Assembly (NCBI GenBank): GCA_013286305.1
Contig: JABDFW010000005.1
Location: forward strand, 22,030 to 86,029
Direction: 5' to 3'
Source of the DNA: Bacteroidota bacterium
Lineage (GTDB): Bacteria; Bacteroidota; Bacteroidia; Chitinophagales; Chitinophagaceae
DNA length: 64,000 bases
A program made the position numbers and the translations under genes. Every line of letters begins with the position of its first letter. Positions within the stretch are counted from its first letter, which is position 1. Below the pieces are notes generated by a model, which was not told the DNA's origin, searched no databases, and saw only the letters and a program-made list of their open reading frames with translations. This document shows, piece after piece, positions 17,910-27,061 of this stretch.

Positions 17910-19262
17910 ATGGCTGCATTTGACCTTACAGCAAAGTCGTTTGGGGATGATTTTTTGTGGGGCGTAGCGATATCCGCTGCTCAAAATGAAGGAGCCTACA
18001 CCCAGGACGGGCGTGAACCTTCAATATGGGACACCTTTTCACTCCGCCGCGGTAAAATAAAAGACGGAAGTAACCCCTATACAAGCTGTGATTTTTATCA
18101 CCGTTACAAAGACGACCTTTTATTGGTTAAAGCACTGGGCTTCAAAGTATTTCGTTTTTCTATTTCATGGCCAAGGGTTTTGCCTGATGGAACAGGCAGG
18201 GTGAATAAAGAAGGGATGGCCTTTTACCACCGGGTAATTGATGAGTGCTTAAAACTTGGGTTAATACCTTATGTAACACTTTATCATTGGGATTTGCCAC
18301 AGGTACTTGAAAACGAAGGCGGATGGGCAAGCTACCGTATGCTTAAATGGTTCAACCATTTTGTTACTGTTTGCGCGGAAGCCTTTGGCGACAAGGTAAA
18401 GGACTGGATCATTCTAAACGAACCTATGGGTTTTGTATCATTAGGGTATATGCTGGGTATGCATGCGCCGGGTAAAATGGGCTTAAACAATTTTTTGCCT
18501 GCATTGCATAACGCAGTGTTGGCGCAGGCGGAAGGGGGCAGAATAATACGTTCGTTGGTAAAGAACGCCCACATAGGCACCTGCTTTTCATGCTCAGAGA
18601 TAAAACCATTCTCTGAAAGAACGGAAGATGTTGAAGCCGCCAAAAGAATGGATATCTTACTCAACAGGCTGCCGGTTGAGCCTTTGCTGGGGGGTGGTTA
18701 CCCAAAGGAAGATTTTAAACTGATTGAGCGGCTTGAGATGCACAATAAAGCATGGAAATACACCAGCCGCATGCAGTTTGACTTTGATTTTATTGGCCTG
18801 CAGAATTATTTTCCCCTGGTAGTAAAATATAACCCGCTTATTCCGGTAGTTCAGGCTTCGGAAGTAAAGGCCGCATACCGCAAAGTTCCATACACTTCAA
18901 TGGGATGGGAAATAAATGGAGAAAGTTTTTACAATATAATCAAGCGGTTTTGGGAATATGAGGGCATAAAAGAGATAATTATTACGGAAAGCGGGGCTGC
19001 TTTTAAAGACAAAATGGTAAATGGGGTTATAAATGATGTTGAGAGGGTTGATTATTTTAAAGAATACCTTGCTGCCTTGCTAAAAGCCAAAAATGAAGGG
19101 GTGAATATTAAAGGGTGTTTTATTTGGACGTTAATGGATAACTTTGAATGGGCGGAAGGATATAAAAGCCGTTTTGGGCTGGTTTATACTGATTTTGACA
19201 CCCGGTTACGTACAATTAAGGCCTCGGGCTATTGGTTTCGTGATTTTTTTACCGCCAAATAA
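17910..19262 (+). CDS. GH1 family beta-glucosidase
   Basis: A 450-aa cytoplasmic glycoside hydrolase family 1 enzyme (beta-glucosidase or a related beta-glycosidase). The N-terminus FLWGVAISAAQNEGAY, the acid/base Glu170 in LNEPMG and the nucleophile Glu360 in IITESGAAF are in place; the usual NEP and ENG signatures are slightly varied (ESG in the second). The C-terminal FIWTLMDNFEWAEGYKSRFG is typical. The ATG at 17910 gives MAAFDLTAKSFGDDFLWG; an in-frame TTG lies 7 codons upstream. It has no signal peptide, and no sugar transporter is adjacent. Confidence 0.9.
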   Translation: MAAFDLTAKSFGDDFLWGVAISAAQNEGAYTQDGREPSIWDTFSLRRGKIKDGSNPYTSCDFYHRYKDDLLLVKALGFKVFRFSISWPRVLPDGTGRVNKEGMAFYHRVIDECLKLGLIPYVTLYHWDLPQVLENEGGWASYRMLKWFNHFVTVCAEAFGDKVKDWIILNEPMGFVSLGYMLGMHAPGKMGLNNFLPALHNAVLAQAEGGRIIRSLVKNAHIGTCFSCSEIKPFSERTEDVEAAKRMDILLNRLPVEPLLGGGYPKEDFKLIERLEMHNKAWKYTSRMQFDFDFIGLQNYFPLVVKYNPLIPVVQASEVKAAYRKVPYTSMGWEINGESFYNIIKRFWEYEGIKEIIITESGAAFKDKMVNGVINDVERVDYFKEYLAALLKAKNEGVNIKGCFIWTLMDNFEWAEGYKSRFGLVYTDFDTRLRTIKASGYWFRDFFTAK

Positions 19263-19378
19263 TAATTTTTTGCCCTAAATTTAACCCGAAATTGTTTTTT
19301 CTTTTTTTTAACCATGAAGCAACCAAATTCTTTTTTGTCCGTATTTTTTTTATAAACAACTACAATTGAGTAAAACGT

Positions 19379-19954
19379 TTGAACTCCTTAAGCCATATAA
19401 TAGAAGGGTGCAAAAACAATGACAGCAGGCATCAAAAAGTACTCTACGAGCAATTTTATGGATATTCGTTAAAGGTGGTTTTCAGGTACATATACAAATA
19501 TGAAAGTGCGGTGGATGTAGTTAACGACGGGTACGTAAAATTGTTCAGGAACTTTAAGAATTTTAAGTGTGACAATGAAGAGGATATTACGAAGATCTTT
19601 ATGGGATGGCTTAGGAGGATAATGGTGAATACGGCGATAGATGAGCTAAGAAAACAAAATATGATGCCGGATATTGGAGCAATACCGGATGATGTGTGGG
19701 AGGAACCTGATAAATCGGGGTACGCAGATCAAACAGTTCTTTACAAAGAATTAATTGTGCAGGTGAAAAAACTACCACCATCTTACAGAGCAGTTTTTAA
19801 TATGTATGTGATTGATGGGTTTACACACCAGGAAATTGCAGACCAATTGGGAATATCGGTGGGTACATCAAAGTCGAGTTTATCAAAAGCACGAATGCAT
19901 TTGCAAAAATATATAAATCAGGATACCCAGGAAATTGATGCAGCATATAAATGA
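19379..19954 (+). CDS. ECF-type RNA polymerase sigma factor
   Basis: A 191-aa sigma-70 family factor with region 2 (YGYSLKVVFRYIYKYESAVD...DGYVKLFRNFKNF) and region 4 with a helix-turn-helix (FTHQEIADQLGISVGTSKSS). No in-frame ATG precedes region 2, and an in-frame stop lies 12 bases upstream, so translation probably starts at TTG 19379. The next gene overlaps its end and has a membrane-spanning N-terminal part, suggesting a regulatory pair. Confidence 0.87.
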   Translation: MNSLSHIIEGCKNNDSRHQKVLYEQFYGYSLKVVFRYIYKYESAVDVVNDGYVKLFRNFKNFKCDNEEDITKIFMGWLRRIMVNTAIDELRKQNMMPDIGAIPDDVWEEPDKSGYADQTVLYKELIVQVKKLPPSYRAVFNMYVIDGFTHQEIADQLGISVGTSKSSLSKARMHLQKYINQDTQEIDAAYK

Positions 19955-21362
19955 CGATATGGATGATTTATTGAGGAATGCAGCAGAAAACTATCCGCTA
20001 AGGACAAATAGTGCGAATTGGGAGAGTGTTGCCAATATTTTAAGCAGGCCGGAAAGCGCAGATGAGCTTTCACCTGTAGCAATTTTTCCTGCTTCAGGAA
20101 CAAGCAAAAGATACAAATATCTTCTATTGCTTCTTTTATTACCGGTCGGGTTTTTAACAGCCAGGTATGCCGGTTGGATGGGCAGCGGAAAAACTTTTCA
20201 GGCAACTCAAACAGGCAGTAAAATTTCAACTGTTAATTCCCAAAAACCTGCTGATGCAACAGCCGGTACCAATAACACAACTGCGAATAACAGCAGCAGT
20301 GCTGATAACAAGAGCGCTGAAGTTGTTACAAATAATAATAAGGTTGCAGGTACAACAACGAACAATAACGGAGGTATAGGATCTGAAAATGCCCGCGCAC
20401 ATGCCGCTATATCAGCTAAACAATCATCAACAGGCCAGGTTACAGAAGATCATCAGTATAATAGCGTTAATTCAGGAACAGCTGATAATGTAAAACAAGT
20501 ACCAGGGTTAAAGGACCTGCCTGCTTTGGAACAGCAGGTTGCCCGGACAGAAGAGATTGCGAAGGGTAAGGTTTACTCACCCTCAGCCCCCGTAAATAGC
20601 ACCAGCACTGCAGAGAGTGTTAACAGTAATGCAGGCGCAGAAAAGGATAACGCAACACAACCGGATGCAGTTGCGCAGAATAATCCACCGGTTGGCAAAA
20701 CCTCGCCTGATCAACAGCTAAAACCTGGCACCGGTGGAGGAAAAACGCAACCGATGGTTACAGTTCATAAAGTTAAACGTCTGTACATTGGAGCTTTTGT
20801 GGCACCGGATTTTTCTACCATAAAGTATCAGCCCGGTAGTAAAGTAGGGTTTAATTTAGGCGGGGTGATCGGATACAATTTTTCAAAAAATCTTAACGTT
20901 GAAATTGGTATAGCAAGTGATAAGAAATATTACCGGACTGATGGAAAATATTTTAATTCAACGTACCAATGGATAAATAATAAAGGCACCATTCTTAATG
21001 TTAGCGGGTACTCTACATTAACTGAATTTCCTTTAAACCTTAAATATGATTTTAAGCCGAAGAATGATGGTAACTTTTTTGTTTCAGCCGGCCTTGTTTC
21101 TTATATAGTGCACCAGGAGAATTATAATTACGAGTTTGATAAGAATAATGTTATTTCCCATTGGGATAAATCGTTAAGAATATCATCAAATAACTTATTC
21201 TCAAATGTAAGTTTTAGTGCGGGGTACGAAAGTTCGCTGGGTGGCCTTTGTAACTTTAGGATTGAACCTTATTACAGGTTGCCATTGAGGGGTATAGGCT
21301 TAGGTAACTTACCCATAACAAGCATTGGTATAAACATTGGTATAACAAAAAAAATTAAGTAA
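19938..21362 (+). CDS. Membrane-anchored protein with C-terminal outer-membrane-barrel-like domain
   Basis: A 474-aa protein overlapping the sigma gene by 17 bases. It has an N-terminal cytoplasmic stretch of about 50 residues, one transmembrane segment (YKYLLLLLLLPVGFLTARYA), a low-complexity Asn/Thr/Ser/Ala linker (about residues 85-255) and a C-terminal beta-rich domain (LYIGAFVAPDFSTIKY ... ITSIGINIGITKKIK) resembling small porin-like barrels. The layout resembles Bacteroidota proteins that join an anti-sigma-like N-terminus to a barrel, but I see no defined anti-sigma motif. Confidence 0.7.
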   Translation: MQHINDDMDDLLRNAAENYPLRTNSANWESVANILSRPESADELSPVAIFPASGTSKRYKYLLLLLLLPVGFLTARYAGWMGSGKTFQATQTGSKISTVNSQKPADATAGTNNTTANNSSSADNKSAEVVTNNNKVAGTTTNNNGGIGSENARAHAAISAKQSSTGQVTEDHQYNSVNSGTADNVKQVPGLKDLPALEQQVARTEEIAKGKVYSPSAPVNSTSTAESVNSNAGAEKDNATQPDAVAQNNPPVGKTSPDQQLKPGTGGGKTQPMVTVHKVKRLYIGAFVAPDFSTIKYQPGSKVGFNLGGVIGYNFSKNLNVEIGIASDKKYYRTDGKYFNSTYQWINNKGTILNVSGYSTLTEFPLNLKYDFKPKNDGNFFVSAGLVSYIVHQENYNYEFDKNNVISHWDKSLRISSNNLFSNVSFSAGYESSLGGLCNFRIEPYYRLPLRGIGLGNLPITSIGINIGITKKIK

Positions 21363-21464
21363 GTATATAAAAATAATTTGAAGTCTGTTTTGTTTTTTAT
21401 GTTTCCCGTAAGTTTAGCCTTGGAAAACACGATCTTTGGGGGTTCTTTTAGAGTGGTAAACTCG

Positions 21465-21494
21465 AGCCACGCTTAACCGGCGTGGCTTTTTTTT
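21465..21494 (+). terminator. Terminator after the sigma/barrel operon
   Basis: Stem agccacgc (21465-21472) with gcgtggct (21480-21487), followed by eight Ts. It isolates the his operon from upstream transcription. Confidence 0.88.
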
Positions 21495-21512
21495 GAGGTA
21501 ACAGTAATAAAA

Positions 21513-21544
21513 TTTGTTCATATCCCGCCATCGCTTATTTTTGC
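21513..21544 (+). promoter_or_regulatory. Promoter of the his operon
   Basis: TTTG (21513-21516), a 19-base spacer and TATTTTTGC (21536-21544) form a consensus Bacteroidota promoter. The box ends 3 nt before the leader-peptide ATG at 21548, so the leader mRNA is probably leaderless or has only a few untranslated bases. Confidence 0.8.
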
Positions 21545-21547
21545 GCC

Positions 21548-21601
21548 ATGAAAATAACAATGCATATTCATCATCACCATCATTTCTTACCACGCAGGTA
21601 A
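21548..21601 (+). CDS. hisL: his operon leader peptide
   Basis: A 17-residue frame reading MKITMHIHHHHHFLPRR. Six of 17 codons are His and five are consecutive, just upstream of hisG and inside an attenuator. The stop codon lies within the first copy of the competing segment (21597-21604). An internal ATG (21560) would give the same His-rich core. Its role is to make the ribosome stall when charged His-tRNA is scarce. Confidence 0.88.
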   Translation: MKITMHIHHHHHFLPRR

Positions 21602-21667
21602 GCCGGTGTTGCTGTGTGCATTACACATATAAAACAGTTTGGGCTTACCGTTAGGTAAGCCTTTTTT
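21597..21667 (+). promoter_or_regulatory. Histidine attenuator (antiterminator/terminator)
   Basis: Segment 1 ggtaagcc (21597-21604, containing the leader stop) and segment 3 ggtaagcc (21654-21661) are identical. Both can pair with segment 2 ggcttacc (21642-21649). The 2:3 hairpin has a 4-base loop and six Ts, i.e. a terminator. Stalling at the His codons would leave segment 1 free to pair with 2 and let transcription into hisG. Normal translation to the stop would cover segment 1 and allow termination. Confidence 0.85.
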
Positions 21668-21683
21668 ATTTTAAATATTTGAT

Positions 21684-22538
21684 ATGAAACTTAAGATAGC
21701 AGTTCAAAAATCAGGCAGGTTGCATGATGATTCAATCAAATTGCTAAAGGAATGCGGCATTGATATAAGTAATGGAGTTAATAAACTTAAGAGTGAAGCC
21801 AGCAATTTTCCATTAGAAGTATTTTTTCTGCGGGATGATGATATTCCGCAGTATGTAGAGGATGCCGTTGCCGATATTGGCTTTGTGGGCGAAAATGTAG
21901 TGTATGAGAAGCAGAAAAAGGTTGATGTTGTGGAAAAGCTTGGTTTCGGCAGGTGCAGGCTTTCCATTGCCGTAAAACGCGGGGATGTGTATGACGGAGT
22001 AAACTTTTTGCAAGGCAAGCGCATTGCTACCAGTTATCCTGTTTTGGTTAAAGATTTTTTGCAACAAAAAGGTATTGATGCAGAGATTCATGAAATAAGC
22101 GGCAGCGTTGAAATAGCCCCGGGCATAGGTTTGGCGGAGGCCATCTGTGACCTTGTAAGCAGCGGCTCCACCTTATTTATGAATGGGTTAAAGGAAACAG
22201 AAACCATACTACATTCACAGGCGGTGCTAATAAAAAACCAACAACTGGCCTTTCCTCAGCAGGAAATATTGAACAAATTATTGTTCAGGATACAGTCAGT
22301 AAAAAAAGCAAAAAACAACAAATATATTTTGCTTAATGCCCCCAATGACAAGCTGGATGAAATAATATCGTTATTACCGGGAATGAAAAGCCCCACTGTT
22401 TTGCCTTTGGCAGATAAAGGCTGGAGCAGTGTGCACAGCGTATTGAGCGAGAATGAGTTTTGGCACATAATAGAACAATTAAAACAGGCAGGTGCACAGG
22501 GTATCCTGGTTGTGCCTATTGAAAAAATGATCGTTTGA
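21684..22538 (+). CDS. hisG: ATP phosphoribosyltransferase, long form
   Basis: The first enzyme of histidine synthesis (ATP + PRPP to phosphoribosyl-ATP). At 284 aa it is the long HisG, which carries its own C-terminal regulatory ACT-like domain (about residues 210-284) for His feedback and does not need HisZ. It shows the N-terminal KIAVQKSGRLHDDSIKLLKE, IGFVGENVVYE and the PRPP loop SGSVEIAPGIGLAEAICDLV. It is the first gene after the His attenuator; hisD follows after 37 bases. Confidence 0.95.
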   Translation: MKLKIAVQKSGRLHDDSIKLLKECGIDISNGVNKLKSEASNFPLEVFFLRDDDIPQYVEDAVADIGFVGENVVYEKQKKVDVVEKLGFGRCRLSIAVKRGDVYDGVNFLQGKRIATSYPVLVKDFLQQKGIDAEIHEISGSVEIAPGIGLAEAICDLVSSGSTLFMNGLKETETILHSQAVLIKNQQLAFPQQEILNKLLFRIQSVKKAKNNKYILLNAPNDKLDEIISLLPGMKSPTVLPLADKGWSSVHSVLSENEFWHIIEQLKQAGAQGILVVPIEKMIV

Positions 22539-22575
22539 AAATAAATTCGGGCAGATAAATGCAAATAGTTGGCGA

Positions 22576-23868
22576 ATGAAAATTTATATACATCCTGCTA
22601 AAGCCGAATGGCAACAAATAATTAAAAGGCCGGCATTTGATACCCTGGGCCTGCAGGACAAAGTGCGTTCTGTTTTGGATGATGTACGGCTAAATGGTGA
22701 TGACGCGGTTAAAAAATATACTAAACAATTTGAGGGGATTGAACCGGAGGGTATTTCTGTAAATGAATTTGAAATAGCAGAAGCAGAAGGGTTATTGCCG
22801 GCTGAATTAAAAGAAGCCATAAAAACGGCGGCAAAAAACATAAAGGCCTTTCATCAAAAGCAATTACAGCAACCTGAAATAATAGAAACAATGCCGGGTG
22901 TAACCTGTTGGCGAAAATCGGTAGGAATTGAGAAGGTGGGTATATATATTCCAGGCGGAACAGCGCCTTTATTTTCTACGGTGTTAATGCTGGCGATACC
23001 GGCTGTAATTGCAGGTTGCAGGCAAATTGTATTATGTACCCCGGCACAAAAAAATGGAAAAATACACCCTGCTGTTTTGTACAGCGCAGCTTTATGCGGG
23101 GTAACAAAACTATATAAAGTTGGCGGGGCACAGGCTATTGCCGCGATGGCATATGGGACTGAAACAATACCCAGGGCTGATAAAATATTTGGCCCGGGCA
23201 ACCAATATGTTACGTGTGCAAAACAATTGGTTCAGATGGATGGCGTGGCCATTGACATGCCCGCCGGCCCAAGCGAGGTTTGTGTATTGGCAGATGAAAC
23301 CGCCGATGCATCTTTTGTTGCAGCAGACCTTTTATCGCAGGCAGAACATGGAACCGACAGCCAGGTTGTTTTAATAACGGATTCGGAAGAAATGGCTACG
23401 AAAGTTATAGCTGAAACAGAAGCGCAATTGAATGTTTTGCCAAGAAAGGAAATTGCAAATGAAGCGTTAAAAAACAGCCTCGTTATTGTGTTAAAAAATA
23501 TTGAGGAAGCCATTGAACTGGTTAACGAATACGCTGCCGAGCATTTAATAATTGCATGTAAAAATGATGAAGAAATTTCACAACGCGTAATCAACGCAGG
23601 ATCAGTGTTCCTGGGCAATTATTCGCCTGAAAGTGTGGGCGATTATGCAAGCGGTACTAACCATACTTTACCAACCAATGGCTTTGCCAAAACATACAGT
23701 GGCGTGAGTGTTGACAGCTTTGTTAAAAAAATCACTTACCAAAAAGTTAGTAGGGAGGGATTGCTGAATATCGGGAAAACTGTTGAAACTTTGGCTGAAT
23801 TTGAAGGATTGGAAGCGCATAAAAATGCTGTAAGTATCAGGCTAAAGTCAATAATAGAAGGTCATTGA
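22576..23868 (+). CDS. hisD: Histidinol dehydrogenase
   Basis: A 430-aa zinc enzyme that oxidises L-histidinol to L-histidine in two NAD-dependent steps. Motifs include GIYIPGGTAPLFSTVLMLA, the signature IDMPAGPSEVCVLADETA, the zinc-binding LLSQAEHGTDSQ and EHLII, and ASGTNHTLPT. Length is normal. It lies in the hisGDCB order. Confidence 0.95.
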   Translation: MKIYIHPAKAEWQQIIKRPAFDTLGLQDKVRSVLDDVRLNGDDAVKKYTKQFEGIEPEGISVNEFEIAEAEGLLPAELKEAIKTAAKNIKAFHQKQLQQPEIIETMPGVTCWRKSVGIEKVGIYIPGGTAPLFSTVLMLAIPAVIAGCRQIVLCTPAQKNGKIHPAVLYSAALCGVTKLYKVGGAQAIAAMAYGTETIPRADKIFGPGNQYVTCAKQLVQMDGVAIDMPAGPSEVCVLADETADASFVAADLLSQAEHGTDSQVVLITDSEEMATKVIAETEAQLNVLPRKEIANEALKNSLVIVLKNIEEAIELVNEYAAEHLIIACKNDEEISQRVINAGSVFLGNYSPESVGDYASGTNHTLPTNGFAKTYSGVSVDSFVKKITYQKVSREGLLNIGKTVETLAEFEGLEAHKNAVSIRLKSIIEGH

Positions 23869-24193
23869 ATCAATAATAAATGGTCATTGAGTCAATAGGT
23901 CATTGGTCATTACTACCGCAGTCTGACGGCCTCAGTCTGACTAAAAAAGGCGTAAAAAAACAGATGATGATTCTATTAATAATAAAATACGATAAGCCAC
24001 AGAGTGGCGACATGTTAGTAGAAAGAAAGAAAGTGTCGGCGCCATGGGTTTTCAAGCCCCGTAGGGGCGGCATGAAAACAAACTGGGCGTTGCTCAAGAT
24101 ATAACAAAGGGTTGAAGGGTGTGACACCCGCCTGAATGACAAAGTCGGGCAGGCAAGAAAAGCCAGAGCATTACTAAAGCAGAAATAAAAAAG
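23869..24193. other. Repeat-bearing gap between hisD and hisC
   Basis: The 325-base gap has no supported gene. It begins with ggtcatt stutter words (23875-23915), then a direct repeat cagtctgac (23930, 23944), then the double-hairpin repeat at 23993-24073, then unassigned sequence with a GC-rich hairpin (gtgacacccgcctg) near 24120. It lies inside the his operon, so the mRNA presumably carries these hairpins. Confidence 0.6.
23993..24073. repeat. Double-hairpin repeat, copy 1
   Basis: Hairpin gccac-aga-gtggc (23996-24008), a shared spacer with gttagtagaa, then hairpin gcccc-gta-ggggc followed by ggcat (24056-24073). Copy 2 lies at 29955-30027 before trpE. Confidence 0.75.
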
Positions 24194-25252
24194 ATGTTTG
24201 AACTGGATAAACTTATAAGAGAAAACATTAAAAGACTTGTTCCTTATTCTTCAGCGCGGGATGAATTTAGCGGGGAAGCAAAAGTTTTTTTAGATGCAAA
24301 TGAAAACAGCCTGGGTTCGCCATTACCAAAATGGTACAATCGTTACCCTGACCCGCATCAACAAAAGCTTAAGGCGCTAATAAGCGTGATAAAAGGGGTT
24401 GCACCGGAACATATTTTTTTAGGTAACGGCAGTGATGAATGTATAGATCTTTTGTTCAGATGTTTTTGTGAGCCTGGAAAAGATAATACAATTATTTGCC
24501 CGCCCACTTACGGCATGTATGAAGTAAGCGCAAATATTAATGATGTTCAAGTTCGAAAAGCTCCTTTACTGGATGATTTTCAGCTTGATCTGGTACATCT
24601 TGAAAATTTAGCGGATACAAACACAAAAATAGTATGGTTGTGTTCGCCAAATAATCCAACAGGCAATTCGCTGAACCGGCAGGATGTTGAAGCAGTGCTA
24701 AACAATTTTAATGGCATCGTGGTTATTGATGAAGCATATATAAATTTTTCGAAACAAAAGAGTTTTTTGCAAGAGTTGTCGGACTACCCTAACCTGGTTG
24801 TTATGCAAACATTCAGCAAGGCATGGGGGCTGGCTGGGTTAAGGTTAGGAATTGCTTTTGCATCAACAGGCATTATAGATACCCTTGATAAGGTAAAACC
24901 ACCTTATAATATTGGGCAGGCTACACAGGAAATTGCATTACAGGCGCTTGAGAATACCGGCCAGGTAAATGACATGATACTGGAATTAACAGATATGAGG
25001 TCGGCACTGGCAGATGTACTGGCACAAATACCAACAGTTGAGAAGGTGTACCCTTCAGATGCCAATTTTATTTTGGTAAAAATAAAAGAGGCACGGAAAG
25101 TGTACGATTTTTTGCTTACAAAAGCAATTGTGGTGCGCGACAGGAGCAAGGTAAAATTGTGCGAAGATTGTTTGAGGATAACCGTAGGTACGGAAAAAGA
25201 AAATACTGACCTGGTGGATGCATTACATGAGTGGGTGTTGATGCACGTATAG
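24194..25252 (+). CDS. hisC: Histidinol-phosphate aminotransferase
   Basis: A 352-aa PLP enzyme converting imidazole-acetol phosphate to histidinol phosphate with glutamate. It shows KVFLDANENSLGSPLP, VWLCSPNNPTGN, the PLP lysine in MQTFSKAWGLAGLRLG and the C-terminal CLRITVGTEKENTDLV. Length and context (after hisD, before hisB) support the call. Confidence 0.94.
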   Translation: MFELDKLIRENIKRLVPYSSARDEFSGEAKVFLDANENSLGSPLPKWYNRYPDPHQQKLKALISVIKGVAPEHIFLGNGSDECIDLLFRCFCEPGKDNTIICPPTYGMYEVSANINDVQVRKAPLLDDFQLDLVHLENLADTNTKIVWLCSPNNPTGNSLNRQDVEAVLNNFNGIVVIDEAYINFSKQKSFLQELSDYPNLVVMQTFSKAWGLAGLRLGIAFASTGIIDTLDKVKPPYNIGQATQEIALQALENTGQVNDMILELTDMRSALADVLAQIPTVEKVYPSDANFILVKIKEARKVYDFLLTKAIVVRDRSKVKLCEDCLRITVGTEKENTDLVDALHEWVLMHV

Positions 25253-25286
25253 TATTCATAATTTTATATAACTTGAAATTAATCAT

Positions 25287-26588
25287 ATGAAAAAGACATT
25301 CTTTCACTTTGTTTTGAGTACACTATTGCTGATGGCGGCAAACAGCCTGTTGGCATGTAATAACGATTCCCTCAAGACGACAAATGCGTCTGCAACACCC
25401 AAGCCCGATGCAGACAATGCAGGTTTAAAATTACCTGCAGGGTTTGGAGCATTGGTAGTTGCAGGTAACGTTGGCGAAGCCAGGCATATAGCCGTAACGA
25501 AGGAAGGCGATATATATGTAAAGCTGGCAAGCCTGAAGGGGGGCAAAGGCATATATTGGCTACATCCAAAAAGCGATGGCAAGGTTGATGAAAAGAACGG
25601 GTTTGGCAGTTATACAGGCACAGGCATGTACGTCAAGGACGGATATTTATACGCTTCATCCGACGAGGAAGTTTTTAGATATAAGTTAGATGGCGGTGAT
25701 AAAGTAATTGACCCCGCAAAGCCTGAAAAAATTGTTACTGGTTTAGTTGTACGCCACGAGCATGAAGCAAAAGCGATAACCCTGGATAACAGCGGAAATG
25801 TTTATGTGAATGTTGGCGCCTACTCTAATTCGTGCCAGGAAAAAGACCGCCAGAAAGGCTCTCCGGGCATTAAGCCCTGCCCTATACTCGATTCTGCCGG
25901 CGGTATTTGGCAATTTAAAGTGGACAAGCTTAACCAAACTTATGGTACAGGTGTACACTATGCAACCGGTTTGCGTAACGTGGTTGGGCTTGACTGGAAC
26001 AGCGATATAAACAGCTTATTTGTAATGCAGCATGGTAGGGACCAGTTGCATGACCTTTTCCCAACTATGTTTGATGATAAACAAAGCGCGGAATTGCCTG
26101 CGGAATGCATGTATCAAATACACCTGGGCTCTAATTGCGGGTGGCCTTATATATATTATGATGAATTGCAGCACAAAAAAATACTCGCCCCTGAATATGG
26201 CGGCGATGGAAAGAAAACTGCCGGTGAAGATGCGCAAGACCCTGTAGTGGCTTTCCCCGGCCATCTTGCACCAAACGGGTTATTATTTTATACAGGCAGC
26301 ATGTTTCCTGAAAAATACCAGCATGGGGCGTTTATTGCTTTCCATGGCTCGTGGAACAGGGCGCCAGAGCCACAAAAAGGATTTTTTGTTGCGTTTGTGC
26401 CATTTAAAGATGGCAAACCCAGCGGCGATTGGGAAATTTTTGCCGATGGTTTTTCGGGGTTGACCCAGGTAGATTCACCCGGGGATGCAAAGCACCGCCC
26501 ATGCGGGCTGGCACAAGGCCCGGATGGCTCCCTATATGTGTCAGACGACCAGGGCGGAACGATCTATAGAATCATGTATAGCAAATAA
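25287..26588 (+). CDS. Sorbosone/PQQ-type sugar dehydrogenase-like lipoprotein
   Basis: A 433-aa protein with a lipoprotein signal (LLMAANSLLAC, lipobox Cys near residue 24) and a beta-propeller domain of the sorbosone/soluble glucose dehydrogenase type (LPAGFGALVVAGNVGEARHI; FAIKGLRNVVGLDW-like ATGLRNVVGLDWN; HGSWNRAPEPQKG; DGSLYVSDDQGGTIYRI). The cytochrome c gene 12 bases downstream would accept electrons, so it probably oxidises a sugar or aldehyde in the periplasm. Substrate unknown. Unusually, the pair lies inside the his operon between hisC and hisB. Confidence 0.82.
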   Translation: MKKTFFHFVLSTLLLMAANSLLACNNDSLKTTNASATPKPDADNAGLKLPAGFGALVVAGNVGEARHIAVTKEGDIYVKLASLKGGKGIYWLHPKSDGKVDEKNGFGSYTGTGMYVKDGYLYASSDEEVFRYKLDGGDKVIDPAKPEKIVTGLVVRHEHEAKAITLDNSGNVYVNVGAYSNSCQEKDRQKGSPGIKPCPILDSAGGIWQFKVDKLNQTYGTGVHYATGLRNVVGLDWNSDINSLFVMQHGRDQLHDLFPTMFDDKQSAELPAECMYQIHLGSNCGWPYIYYDELQHKKILAPEYGGDGKKTAGEDAQDPVVAFPGHLAPNGLLFYTGSMFPEKYQHGAFIAFHGSWNRAPEPQKGFFVAFVPFKDGKPSGDWEIFADGFSGLTQVDSPGDAKHRPCGLAQGPDGSLYVSDDQGGTIYRIMYSK

Positions 26589-26600
26589 TAATAAAAGCTG

Positions 26601-27014
26601 ATGAAAAAAATCATTTTCAGTGTTGTCGCAATAAGCTGTTTTAGCCTATGTATTTTTGCAAAACAGGGTGATACTCCCGCGAGTATAGCAAGAGGGGAGA
26701 AATTGTACCAAACCTATTGTTTAACTTGCCACCAAAAGAGTGGTAATGGAGTGCCGCATATGAACCCGCCGCTGGTTAAAACGTCTTATGTTACGGGGGA
26801 CAAGAAAAAACTTATTACATGGGTATTAAAAGGATCAACGGAGAATATCCCCATTGATGACAAAACATACAGCAATAATATGCCTGCGCAAAATTATTTG
26901 AAAGACGATCAAATTGCTGATATACTCACCTATGTACGCAATAGTTTTGGCAATACTGCCAGTGCAATAGTCCCGGCAGACGTAAAAGCAATACGGGCGG
27001 TGGTTGTTAAGTAA
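26601..27014 (+). CDS. Class I cytochrome c
   Basis: A 137-aa protein with a signal peptide (KKIIFSVVAISCFSLCIFA), the haem motif CLTCH (Cys40, Cys43, His44) and a likely Met94 axial ligand in NNMPAQ. A periplasmic electron carrier, almost certainly coupled with the dehydrogenase-like gene before it. Confidence 0.9.
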   Translation: MKKIIFSVVAISCFSLCIFAKQGDTPASIARGEKLYQTYCLTCHQKSGNGVPHMNPPLVKTSYVTGDKKKLITWVLKGSTENIPIDDKTYSNNMPAQNYLKDDQIADILTYVRNSFGNTASAIVPADVKAIRAVVVK

Positions 27015-27050
27015 AGCGGAGCAATTTTTTACCGGTAATTAAATGATTAG

Positions 27051-27058
27051 TAAATTTG
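27051..27058 (+). promoter_or_regulatory. Internal -7 promoter box (TAAATTTG)
   Basis: A match to TAnnTTTG ending 3 nt before the ATG at 27062. It would give the DUF2442/DUF4160 pair, and perhaps hisB, their own transcription start inside the his operon. Confidence 0.45.
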
Positions 27059-27061
27059 GGT

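Noticed and set aside
21421-21480. Possible tRNA-like fold before the his operon
   Set aside because: Only the terminator hairpin is supported; there is no acceptor stem or anticodon arm.
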